DNA of 64,000 nucleotides from an uncultured Spirochaetales bacterium (lineage in GTDB: Bacteria > Spirochaetota > Spirochaetia > Sphaerochaetales > Sphaerochaetaceae), in contig CASDZV010000041.1 in assembly GCA_949285905.1 (NCBI GenBank), forward strand, positions 62,001 through 126,000, read 5' to 3'. The stretch's first letter is position 1. Each line of letters opens with the position of its first letter. A program made the position numbers and the translations under genes. Under the pieces are notes generated by a model, which made no database searches, had not been told where the DNA came from, and saw only the letters and a program-made list of their open reading frames with translations. Shown here piece by piece: positions 7,833-15,959 of this stretch.

Positions 7833-9256
7833 TCTCCAAAGACCTCCAGTGCTTTTGTGATGTAGCTATCAAACCAGGTATCAGCAACAGGCCTTTCATC
7901 ATAATCCATAGAGTAAAGGTATTCATTGCGGATAAGGAGTATCAGAAGGTCTCTCGGAACACCGCTGTCGCTGTGAGAATCAGCAAAGCTCTCGATATTC
8001 TCTTTTGTATATTCAGGATGCTGAGAAATGTATGTAGAGATGTTATCTTCATTCAGGAATGCGGCAAATGCTTCCATTTCCTCATCTGTGTATTCAGGTT
8101 CTTCAATGATGATATCCGGAGTGATGCCCACTTCGTGGATATCATTTCCGGAAGGCGTATAGAAGTGACCTGTAGTAATCTGGATGAATCCTCCTCTGAA
8201 TGGCCTGATTTCCTGAGAGATTCCCTTTCCGAATGTCTGGCTTCCCAGAACTGTGGCTCTGCCATTATCCATCAGCGCGCCTGTGAGTATTTCGCTTGAT
8301 GAGGCTGTTCCTCCATTCACGATAAGCATTACAGGAATGTCTTCAGGAACAAGAACATCAGATCCGGCATATACTGTATTTTCTGATCTTCCAGATGCAG
8401 GCTTATACTTTGTTTCAAGCATCACACCTTCTGAAAGGAACATATCTGCAGTTTCCAGTGCGCTCTGCACAGTCCCTCCGCCATTGTTTCTGAGATCTAT
8501 TATAAGTTTCTCAGCTCCTTCAGAGAGCAGTTTTTCGATATCTGACGCAACAGAAGACCCTGTAGTGAGCGAGAATGTGTAGATGGCTATATATCCGATG
8601 TCATCAGTGAGCATCCCGGATGATGTGGATGGCGTTGTGACAACTTCCGGCATCAGGGTTATATCGAAGACAGCTGTTCCTCTGTGCACTGTAAGGGTTA
8701 TCTCTTCCCCTATATGTCCTTTCATGAGATTGGATGCTTCCGTTGCTGACATTGCTGATACATCTTCACCATTGATGGCACTGATCATGTCCCTCGGTCT
8801 CAGCCCTGCTCTGTCTGCCGGTCCCCCAGGGAATGGCGAAGCAATGATGACCATATAGCTTTCAGGATCCTCTGGATCTGCATATGCAGGATTCATCTTT
8901 GTAAGATAAGTACCTATTCCAACATACTCACCTTCAGTGTTTTCCTCAAAGTCTGAGGCAATCTCTGGAGGGATGTAGTAAGAGTACTGGTCGCCAAGGG
9001 AATCGACCATTGCTCCGATCATTTCGGTTTCCATGTTCTCAGTATCGATGTCATAGAGGAAATTGGTGCTGAGGTATGCATACAAATTGCCAAGAGAATA
9101 GAGAATCTGGGAAATGCTTCTTGAATCCTCTCTTGCTTCTGCTGCCTCAAGATGTGATGGCTGCGCAGTTACAAGTGGTGTATATTCATGCGTGGCTCCT
9201 GCTGTTACGCTGGATAAAGCAAAGAGCATGGCAAGCATAGAAATAGCTTTTTTCAT
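7829..9256 (-). CDS. S41-family carboxy-terminal processing protease (Ctp/Prc-like)
   Basis: This is a 475-residue secreted serine protease. Residues 1-22 form a signal peptide with a hydrophobic core. A PDZ domain lies near 110-205 (FPGGPADRAGLRPRDMISAINGEDV). The catalytic domain has its serine within GGTASSSEI (S319-S321) and the general-base lysine at K344 (TFGKG), the Ser-Lys dyad of the C-terminal processing peptidases. It probably trims or degrades periplasmic or outer-membrane proteins. No Shine-Dalgarno site is present; TATATT lies 6 bases before the ATG, so the mRNA may be leaderless. It heads an operon with rsmE and is divergent from lgt. Confidence 0.93.
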   Translation of the reverse strand: MKKAISMLAMLFALSSVTAGATHEYTPLVTAQPSHLEAAEAREDSRSISQILYSLGNLYAYLSTNFLYDIDTENMETEMIGAMVDSLGDQYSYYIPPEIASDFEENTEGEYVGIGTYLTKMNPAYADPEDPESYMVIIASPFPGGPADRAGLRPRDMISAINGEDVSAMSATEASNLMKGHIGEEITLTVHRGTAVFDITLMPEVVTTPSTSSGMLTDDIGYIAIYTFSLTTGSSVASDIEKLLSEGAEKLIIDLRNNGGGTVQSALETADMFLSEGVMLETKYKPASGRSENTVYAGSDVLVPEDIPVMLIVNGGTASSSEILTGALMDNGRATVLGSQTFGKGISQEIRPFRGGFIQITTGHFYTPSGNDIHEVGITPDIIIEEPEYTDEEMEAFAAFLNEDNISTYISQHPEYTKENIESFADSHSDSGVPRDLLILLIRNEYLYSMDYDERPVADTWFDSYITKALEVFGE

Positions 9257-9262
9257 ATCTGC

Positions 9263-9315
9263 AATATATTACCATATAGGAGATATTTGCATCATCAGAT
9301 AGTTCTGCGTACACT
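9263..9315. promoter_or_regulatory. Overlapping divergent promoters of ctp and lgt
   Basis: For lgt, TTGCAT (9287-9292) and TACACT (9310-9315) are 17 bases apart, and the ATG follows 6 bases after the -10. For the protease on the minus strand, TATATT (9263-9268) ends 6 bases before its ATG, and the same TTGCAT segment read in reverse (ATGCAA) lies 18 bases upstream. The two leaderless promoters would thus share one -35 region. Confidence 0.5.
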
Positions 9316-9321
9316 TACTCT

Positions 9322-10332
9322 ATGCTTGCAGAGTTTGTAGAATTTCCTCATTGGATAACCCCTTTTGTCATACCAGGTCTTCCAATCAGATGGTACGCCG
9401 TAATGTACCTCGTTGCATTCGGTATTACTTATGTGCTGTTCAGGTATCAGTGTACACATGATAACTATCTCAGGCTTTCAAGCGATGAGAGCCAGACTTT
9501 CTTTTTCTACGGCATTCTTTTCCTTCTCCTGTTTGCAAGATTGTTTTCCGTATTCTTCTACAGTGATGGGTGGTACTACCTTACGCATCCATGGATGATC
9601 TTCTGGCCTTTCAGAGATGGTCATTTTGTAGGACTTCCCGGCATGAGTTATCATGGGGGCGTTGTTGGCGCACTTGTTGGAGGCATTATATTCTGCCGTT
9701 TTTATAAGCAGAAGCTTCTGAGAATTACAGATACAGCGGTTGCTGCCATACCGCTTGGCTATACATTCGGGCGCCTTGGCAATTTCATCAATGCTGAGCT
9801 TTATGGGCGTGTGACTGAGGTTCCCTGGGGAATGGTATTCCCTACAGCTCCGCCTTTTTCCACAAATGAGGAATGGGTAAGGAACATTGCTGACAGGATT
9901 GGTTTTGAATATGTTATCGGAGATGTGATAAATCTCCCGCGTCATCCCTCACAGCTGTATGAGGCACTTTTTGAAGGAGTTGTCCTTTTCCTTATTCTCT
10001 GGTTTGTCATAAGGCCATGGAAACTAAAAAAACGATTGCCTGATGGGACGGTTTTTTCCTTTTATCTTATGGGATATGGCTTGTTCAGGTTCTTTATTGA
10101 ATATTGCAGACAGCCTGATGCAGATATTGGGTATGTCATAGCCCTTGGCGATAAAAGTGATAATATCGCGCTCTTCCAGTCATTCCTGAATATTTCGAAG
10201 GGGCAGATCTTCTGCCTGATTATGATAACAGCAGGAGCTTTGCTTCTTGCATTCCTTTTGTGGAGGTACAGACATGGATACCGGGAAGAGGCTGATAAAA
10301 TTCAGAAACGAGCTAAGGGAAAGAAACATTGA
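9322..10332 (+). CDS. lgt: Prolipoprotein diacylglyceryl transferase Lgt
   Basis: This 336-residue inner-membrane enzyme transfers diacylglycerol from phosphatidylglycerol to the lipobox cysteine of prolipoproteins. The family signature GRLGNFINAELYGRVTEVPWG is present, together with the N-terminal LPIRWYAVMY, the HGGVVGALVG segment and RHPSQLYEALFEG. About seven membrane segments are visible. The C-terminus is slightly extended and basic. The start lacks a ribosome site but sits 6 bases after a -10 element. The last 59 bases overlap the start of the aminopeptidase gene in another frame. Confidence 0.95.
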   Translation: MLAEFVEFPHWITPFVIPGLPIRWYAVMYLVAFGITYVLFRYQCTHDNYLRLSSDESQTFFFYGILFLLLFARLFSVFFYSDGWYYLTHPWMIFWPFRDGHFVGLPGMSYHGGVVGALVGGIIFCRFYKQKLLRITDTAVAAIPLGYTFGRLGNFINAELYGRVTEVPWGMVFPTAPPFSTNEEWVRNIADRIGFEYVIGDVINLPRHPSQLYEALFEGVVLFLILWFVIRPWKLKKRLPDGTVFSFYLMGYGLFRFFIEYCRQPDADIGYVIALGDKSDNIALFQSFLNISKGQIFCLIMITAGALLLAFLLWRYRHGYREEADKIQKRAKGKKH

Positions 10333-12040
10333 TGCCTATCTGATAACTGGTACCGACCCGCATCAGAGTGAGTATGTGGCAGCGCGCTGGCGTACACGCG
10401 AGTTCATATCAGGGTTCACTGGTTCTGCAGGGACTGTAGTCATCACTCATGACAGAGCGCTTTTATGGGTCGACAGCCGTTACTTCATTCAGGCAGAGAG
10501 GGAGATTGCCGGAACTGAATATGAACTGATGAAGCTTGATACAGAAGGAATCCCTGATCCTTATCAGTGGCTTGAGGATAATATGCAGCCGCATTCTTCT
10601 GTTGGTGTGGATGGTGCCTCAATTTCGATAGCGCTTTTCTCTTCCCTGTCTGAGAGATTGAAAAAGAAAAGCATAATACTTTCTGCTACAGAGGATCTTA
10701 TTGATCCAATCTGGGAGAAAAGACCTGTTGTTCCCTGTACACAGTGCGAGGAGATGGAGGCAGAATATGCTGGTGAGAGCGCGGCAGAGAAAGTGAAACG
10801 TATCAGGACGTGGCTCCGGGAAAGAAATCTCCGCTGGACATTCATTGCTTCAATTGATGATATTGCATGGCTCACAAACCTTCGAGCTGATGATATTCCA
10901 TGCAATCCTGTTTTTGTATCATATGCTTTCATTTCGCTGTCAAAGGCAGTTCTGTTTGTAGATAAAGCTAGGTTTGCTGATAAAACAATACAGCAGCATA
11001 TAAAGCAGGTCTTTGAGATCAGGCCATATGAGAATGCGGCAAGTGATCTCAGGAATCTTGCCAAAGGAGCGGGTTATTATTCTCCGGAGAAGGTAAACGA
11101 AGTATTCCACAAAGCACTCTCCGGTAAGAACAATCTCACAGGCAGAGATATTACTACGGCAATGAAGACTATCAAGAATGAAGCAGAGCTGAAGGGAATG
11201 AAGTTAGCGCATATTTATGATGCAGCTGCATATGTCTCCTTCCTTGCGCGCCTCGATTTCTCTTCGAAATACAGCGAGATTGAAATCTCTTCTCTGCTTG
11301 AAAGGGAAAGGGAACGCATTCCAGGATATCTCGGTCCTTCGTTCAACCCTATATCAGGGTATCGGGAGCATGGAGCGATGTGCCATTACAGTGCGACACC
11401 GGAGAGTTCTGCAGAAGTGTATGGGCATGGTCTTCTGGTTCTTGACACAGGCTCTCAGTTTGAATTCGGAACCACAGATATTACACGTACGCTTCTTTTC
11501 GGAGAAGAGGCCTCGGAAGAGGAAAAGAGGGATTATACTCTCGTCCTAAAAGGGCATCTGGCACTTGCAAGACAACGTTTTATCAAAGGCACACGTGGCG
11601 TTCAGCTCGATGTCCTTGCAAAACAGTTTTTATGGCAGTATGGGGAAAGCTATTATCATGGAACAGGGCATGGTGTCGGTTGCCGTCTGAATGTGCACGA
11701 GGGGCCTCTCAGGATTTCATCCTCTCTTATAGATGTTCCTCTTGAGCCCGGAATGGTGACTTCTGACGAACCGGGGGTATATAAAGAAGGGCGCTATGGT
11801 ATCAGGATAGAAAATCTGCTTGCTGTGAAAAAAGAAGCTGTTACGGAGTTCGGGGAGTTCTATTCATTTGATGTTCTTACATTAGTGCCATATGAGAAAC
11901 GGCTTATTGATAAATCTCTGCTCACAGAGGAAGAGATAAAACAGATTGACGATTATCATAAGAGGGTATATGAAGAGCTCCATGAGCTTGTAGATTCAGA
12001 TGTGCTCAGATGGCTCGGTGCAGCTACTTCACCGCTTTGA
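10274..12040 (+). CDS. Xaa-Pro aminopeptidase (M24B)
   Basis: This 588-residue cytosolic metallopeptidase removes N-terminal residues preceding proline. Two creatinase-like N-terminal domains (the first starting FRNELRERNIDAYLITGTDPHQSEY) precede the pita-bread M24 domain. Visible metal ligands are the two Asp of LDTGSQFEFGTTDITRTL, the His of GHGVGCRLNVHEGP, the Glu of TSDEPGVY and the Glu of GIRIENLL. Length and the C-terminal tail match the long, eukaryotic APP1-like form found in many bacteria. The start was chosen at 10274 because GGAGG ends 7 bases upstream and the family begins there; this gives a 59-base overlap with lgt. Confidence 0.93.
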   Translation: MDTGKRLIKFRNELRERNIDAYLITGTDPHQSEYVAARWRTREFISGFTGSAGTVVITHDRALLWVDSRYFIQAEREIAGTEYELMKLDTEGIPDPYQWLEDNMQPHSSVGVDGASISIALFSSLSERLKKKSIILSATEDLIDPIWEKRPVVPCTQCEEMEAEYAGESAAEKVKRIRTWLRERNLRWTFIASIDDIAWLTNLRADDIPCNPVFVSYAFISLSKAVLFVDKARFADKTIQQHIKQVFEIRPYENAASDLRNLAKGAGYYSPEKVNEVFHKALSGKNNLTGRDITTAMKTIKNEAELKGMKLAHIYDAAAYVSFLARLDFSSKYSEIEISSLLERERERIPGYLGPSFNPISGYREHGAMCHYSATPESSAEVYGHGLLVLDTGSQFEFGTTDITRTLLFGEEASEEEKRDYTLVLKGHLALARQRFIKGTRGVQLDVLAKQFLWQYGESYYHGTGHGVGCRLNVHEGPLRISSSLIDVPLEPGMVTSDEPGVYKEGRYGIRIENLLAVKKEAVTEFGEFYSFDVLTLVPYEKRLIDKSLLTEEEIKQIDDYHKRVYEELHELVDSDVLRWLGAATSPL

Positions 12041-12081
12041 GGCAATCGGATATATTTCATTTGAAGGAGAAGAAGATTCTT

Positions 12082-13731
12082 ATGGTCGAACCACTTAAGA
12101 AAAGCGGAAAAATCCAGCGCCGTGGACCTGTTATGCTCGTCATAATGGATGGTGTGGGTTTCGGAAAGTATAAGGATGGGGATGCTGTTGCTTCCTCAAT
12201 GACAAAGAACCTCGATGCTCTTTATGCATCATGCTCATGGACAAAGCTCAAGGCACATGGAACAGCTGTCGGTCTTCCTTCTGATGCGGATATGGGAAAC
12301 AGCGAGGTGGGACACAATGCAATGGGTTGTGGAAGAGTGTTCGCACAGGGTGCAAAGCTTGTCTCCAATGCCATTACATCCGGTGATATGTTCAAGGGAG
12401 CAACATGGCAGAAGCTTATCGCGAATGTCAAGAATAATAATTCCACGCTTCATTTCATCGGGCTTCTGTCAGATGGAAATGTCCATTCTCACATTGACCA
12501 CCTCAAGGCAATGGTAAGCGAAGCGAAGAAAGAAGGTGTGAAAAGAGTCCGTGTCCATGCACTTCTTGATGGCCGTGATGTAGGTGAGATGTCTGCACTT
12601 GAATATTTTGATCCTTTTGCTGAATACCTCAAGGAGCTTTCTGCAGATGGAACATTCGATGCAGCTATTGCTTCTGGCGGTGGCAGAATGGTCATTACAA
12701 TGGATCGCTACAATGCAGACTGGGATATGGTCAAGCGTGGCTGGGAAACTCACGTTCTCGGTGAAGGCAGAATGTTTGATAGTACACATGAGGCTATCGA
12801 GACGCTGAGGAAAGAGACAGGTGCTATTGATCAGGATCTTCCTCCTTTTGTCATTGGAAAGGATGGCAAGGCTATCGGAACAATTGAGGATGGTGATTCT
12901 GTTATCCTTTACAATTTCCGTGGTGACAGAGCCATCGAGCTTTCCAGAGCTTTCGATGAAGAGAATTTCACAGAGTTTGACAGGAAGAGATGGCCGAAGG
13001 TCGAATATGCTGGAATGATGGAATACGATGGAGACCTTCATATTCCTCATCAGTATCTTGTATCCCCGCCAGCTATCGACAGAGTCATGGCAGAGTATCT
13101 TTGCGCATCGGGGGTCAAGCAGTTCTCCATCTCAGAGACACAGAAGTTTGGGCATGTGACATACTTCTTCAATGGAAACCGCTCCGGCAAGTTTGATGAG
13201 AAGCTAGAAGAATATGTCGAGATTCCTTCTGACAAGGTGCCTTTTGAGGAGAGGCCATGGATGAAGTGTGCTGAGATTACAGATCGCGTTATCGCAGAGA
13301 TTGAGAGCGGCAAATGGGATTTCATCAAGCTCAACTTCCCCAATGGTGATATGGTCGGACACACTGGTGTTTTCGAAGCAGTTGTCTGCTCTATGGAGGC
13401 TATGGATCTGCAGATCGGACGTCTTCGCGAGGCAATCGAGAAGGCTGGCGGTGTAATGGTCGTCACAGCAGATCATGGCAATGCCGATGATATGTATGAG
13501 CATGACAAGAAGGGAGAAGTGAAGAGAAAAGAGAACGGAGAGCCGAAGGCTAAGACATCTCACTCTCTCAATCCTGTACCATGCATTGTATATGATCCGG
13601 AGTACAATGGAGAGTATTCGAAGACACTCAATGAAGGCCTTGGAATTTCTTCAATACCAGCAACTTGTATCAATCTTCTTGGATTTGTTCCTCCAGAGGA
13701 TTATGACAAGAGCATCATCAATATGAACTAA
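12082..13731 (+). CDS. gpmI: 2,3-bisphosphoglycerate-independent phosphoglycerate mutase
   Basis: This 549-residue manganese-dependent glycolytic enzyme interconverts 3- and 2-phosphoglycerate. Near the N-terminus, MLVIMDGVGFG supplies the first metal ligand and MGNSEVGHNAMGCGR carries the serine that is transiently phosphorylated. TADHGNADDMYEHD and TSHSLNPVPCIVYD near the C-terminus supply the other metal ligands. It is about 35-40 residues longer than typical GpmI, partly through a Lys/Glu-rich insertion between the last two motifs. The start at 12082 follows AAGGAG (12064-12069), a long 12-base spacing. A terminator follows directly. Confidence 0.95.
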   Translation: MVEPLKKSGKIQRRGPVMLVIMDGVGFGKYKDGDAVASSMTKNLDALYASCSWTKLKAHGTAVGLPSDADMGNSEVGHNAMGCGRVFAQGAKLVSNAITSGDMFKGATWQKLIANVKNNNSTLHFIGLLSDGNVHSHIDHLKAMVSEAKKEGVKRVRVHALLDGRDVGEMSALEYFDPFAEYLKELSADGTFDAAIASGGGRMVITMDRYNADWDMVKRGWETHVLGEGRMFDSTHEAIETLRKETGAIDQDLPPFVIGKDGKAIGTIEDGDSVILYNFRGDRAIELSRAFDEENFTEFDRKRWPKVEYAGMMEYDGDLHIPHQYLVSPPAIDRVMAEYLCASGVKQFSISETQKFGHVTYFFNGNRSGKFDEKLEEYVEIPSDKVPFEERPWMKCAEITDRVIAEIESGKWDFIKLNFPNGDMVGHTGVFEAVVCSMEAMDLQIGRLREAIEKAGGVMVVTADHGNADDMYEHDKKGEVKRKENGEPKAKTSHSLNPVPCIVYDPEYNGEYSKTLNEGLGISSIPATCINLLGFVPPEDYDKSIINMN

Positions 13732-13739
13732 ACAGGCAG

Positions 13740-13771
13740 AGACCGTCGCTCCAAAAGCGGCGGTCTTCTGT
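13740..13771 (+). terminator. Terminator after gpmI
   Basis: An 11-pair stem (AGACCGTCGCT with AGCGGCGGTCT, one wobble) and a 5-base loop are followed by TCTGTT. Confidence 0.8.
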
Positions 13772-13821
13772 TGTCTGCGGTTAATATCTGGACTACCGAT
13801 CCTCAAATCCTGCAGCTGTTT

Positions 13822-14598
13822 TCAGAATGTGTTCTTAGATGTGATTGTAAGCATCACAATACCGATTACATACAGTATTCCAGAGATTATTGAAGGCATG
13901 ATGACATTGCTCATGGAAAGAAGGTTTCCAATCATCATGAGAATAAATGCTATGGCACGGCTGATGCTGTGTGTTGAACGGTCTTTTGCTACAGCAGATA
14001 TGTATGTGATGATTGCTACAAGGTAGATAGCTATCAATGTGCCTAAAAGCAATGCATCATAGGATGAAGAGAAAACTGTAAGTGTTGCGAGATCTGTTGT
14101 TCCTGTATTCAAAGGCATTGCCAGCGCAGTGAAAAGAGCAGCTGTCAGCGCCAATGTGAGATATAAACGCAATCTTGAGGCATTCGTACCATAAAACTGC
14201 ACAGAAGTGAAAACAAATACAATTGCTGCTGCAAGCATTGCAAAGCGTTCTATAATCACGACTGCATTTGGGGCAAGAATTGTGATATCCGTCACTTCCG
14301 TATAAAGAGGAACAATCATCGTAGCTTCCAGAGCAATGAATGAGAAAAGCAGGGGCAGCAGCGAACTGTCTATGCTATGTGTCCTGTGTCTGAGCCTGAG
14401 AATGAACAGAAAGATAAGTGAGGAAACGATAATAACAAGTTGTGGCAGATATACCATGAGGTATGTATACCACCCCGATATTCTTCTTTGAAGAAGAACG
14501 ATAGTCATATGAACAAGCATTGCAGAGTATGCAATTGAAATCAGAAGCTGCAGGATAAGGGACAGCGAGAATTGCTTCTTTCTCTTTCTTTCAGGCAT
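13822..14598 (-). CDS. Multi-pass membrane protein of unknown function
   Basis: No family was recognised. The 258-residue protein starts with a basic stretch (MPERKRKKQ) and has about seven to eight hydrophobic helices covering nearly its whole length, with no large soluble domain. Its ATG overlaps the stop codon of the upstream symporter gene by one base (TGATG), so the two proteins are almost certainly made together and may work together. An accessory role for the transporter is an inference; a sensor or another transporter subunit is possible. The tail holds few charged residues. Confidence 0.8.
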   Translation of the reverse strand: MPERKRKKQFSLSLILQLLISIAYSAMLVHMTIVLLQRRISGWYTYLMVYLPQLVIIVSSLIFLFILRLRHRTHSIDSSLLPLLFSFIALEATMIVPLYTEVTDITILAPNAVVIIERFAMLAAAIVFVFTSVQFYGTNASRLRLYLTLALTAALFTALAMPLNTGTTDLATLTVFSSSYDALLLGTLIAIYLVAIITYISAVAKDRSTHSISRAIAFILMMIGNLLSMSNVIMPSIISGILYVIGIVMLTITSKNTF

Positions 14599-15845
14599 CA
14601 GATTGTATCCTTGTATGGAACTTCAATATCTGTTCCAACAGCAGAGGCCGCAATGCTGTTTGCACAAGCTGTCAGTGCAGCATCCAGCATTGTTCCGATA
14701 CCGCAGAGAAGCGGCATGAATGCAATCATTGCATTTTCACCTCCGTAGAGATTTATACCGAGAAGCTGCAGTGTGATTACTGTAATCATAAGAGCCTCTG
14801 TTCCGTTTGATGCAGATGAAATGAACGATACTGCAGCTGCTGTGAGTGCAGTTATGATAATCACAGTACTGGATGGAGATGTTTCCGTTGTTGCCTGGAA
14901 GAGGGAGAGAAGTGAGAGCACTGATATGAATGCACTTCCTCCTTTTCCTATGACTGCCATAAGCGGAGTGACAGTTGAGGCAATTCTTTTCTGTACTCCA
15001 AGGCTGTTCCTGGCAATGCTCTCATTCAGCGGTATTGCTGTGATGATATTTTCTGTTGTCAGTCCCATCAGAGCAGGTGCGAGCGCCCTGTATATGACTT
15101 TGTAAGGATTCTTCCTGAAGCCTGTGAAGATAGCATATAGAAGGGGAATTACAATAATGAAAACAGCTCCGATGGCGATTCCAAGGCTTTTTGCATACTC
15201 CGGTACGGCAAGGAGCGTCTTCTCCTGATACATCTGAGTAAACATTGATGCTGAAGCGAAGTAAACAATGAAGAATCCCAGAACAGAGTATGTACGGGAT
15301 ATTCTGTACATGACTTCAGAGAATGAATTCATCGTTGTATATGCCGGCCTTATGATATCTGCAGAAGGTTTCAGGGCAAGTCCAAGTATCCAGGATACGA
15401 CAATAAGGGGGAAGATAAAACGTGTTGTGGTTCCTATTGTCCAGAATGCGTTAATAGGGAAAAGTGAGCTTGTAGCAGTGGTCAGCATGTATGATACATG
15501 AGAGGATAGCGCTCCTGGCGCACTTCCTGCCGAACTGGTGACAGGAAAAGACACTGGATTAACAACAAATAGCAATGCAGCAGCAGAAGCCATCACCACA
15601 GCAGAGACAATTGCCCATAACAGCGAAATACCGAATGTCCTGAATCCCTTTCTGTCTTTCATCAATGAAGCAGTTCCAGAAGATAGTGTGATGAATGTTA
15701 CGGGAATTGCTATGAATACACCAATATTGATGAGATATGATGAAACTGATGAAAGAATCCCCGCTGTGGCGGGAAAAGAACTGAAAAGCAGGGACGTTGC
15801 CAGACCCATTAATATGGCTGCTATGTATGTAATCCACGTTTTCAT
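14598..15845 (-). CDS. Dicarboxylate/amino acid:cation symporter (DAACS family)
   Basis: This 415-residue sodium- or proton-coupled transporter is of the GltP/DctA type. It has about eight helices plus re-entrant hairpins. A serine-rich hairpin region (ISSASNGTEALMITVI), the helix containing GTMLDAALTACANSIAASAVGTD near the C-terminus and TTRFIFPLIVVSWILGLAL match the family. The likely substrate is glutamate, aspartate or a C4-dicarboxylate. The start at 15845 was preferred over an upstream TTG because TTGACT-17-TATCCT sits 6 bases before this ATG, indicating a leaderless transcript. It is coupled to the downstream membrane protein. Confidence 0.88.
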   Translation of the reverse strand: MKTWITYIAAILMGLATSLLFSSFPATAGILSSVSSYLINIGVFIAIPVTFITLSSGTASLMKDRKGFRTFGISLLWAIVSAVVMASAAALLFVVNPVSFPVTSSAGSAPGALSSHVSYMLTTATSSLFPINAFWTIGTTTRFIFPLIVVSWILGLALKPSADIIRPAYTTMNSFSEVMYRISRTYSVLGFFIVYFASASMFTQMYQEKTLLAVPEYAKSLGIAIGAVFIIVIPLLYAIFTGFRKNPYKVIYRALAPALMGLTTENIITAIPLNESIARNSLGVQKRIASTVTPLMAVIGKGGSAFISVLSLLSLFQATTETSPSSTVIIITALTAAAVSFISSASNGTEALMITVITLQLLGINLYGGENAMIAFMPLLCGIGTMLDAALTACANSIAASAVGTDIEVPYKDTI

Positions 15846-15851
15846 ATAGAA

Positions 15852-15880
15852 AGGATACAGCACCTCTATGCTGTAGTCAA
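15852..15880 (-). promoter_or_regulatory. Promoter of the symporter operon (leaderless)
   Basis: On the minus strand, TTGACT (15875-15880) and TATCCT (15852-15857) are 17 bases apart, and the ATG follows 6 bases after the -10. No ribosome-binding site lies between. Confidence 0.6.
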
Positions 15881-15921
15881 TCTTGCCAGTCTGCTCATTC
15901 TGGCGATGCAACTCTTTTCAG

Positions 15922-15957
15922 TATAAAAAGAAAGGAGCAGGAAATCCTGCTCCTTGT
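15922..15957 (-). terminator. Terminator of the GH13 gene
   Basis: AAGGAGCAGG and CCTGCTCCTT form a perfect ten-pair stem with an AAAT loop. On the minus strand it is followed by TTCTTTTTAT, and it begins just after the GH13 stop codon. Confidence 0.85.
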
Positions 15958-15959
15958 GG

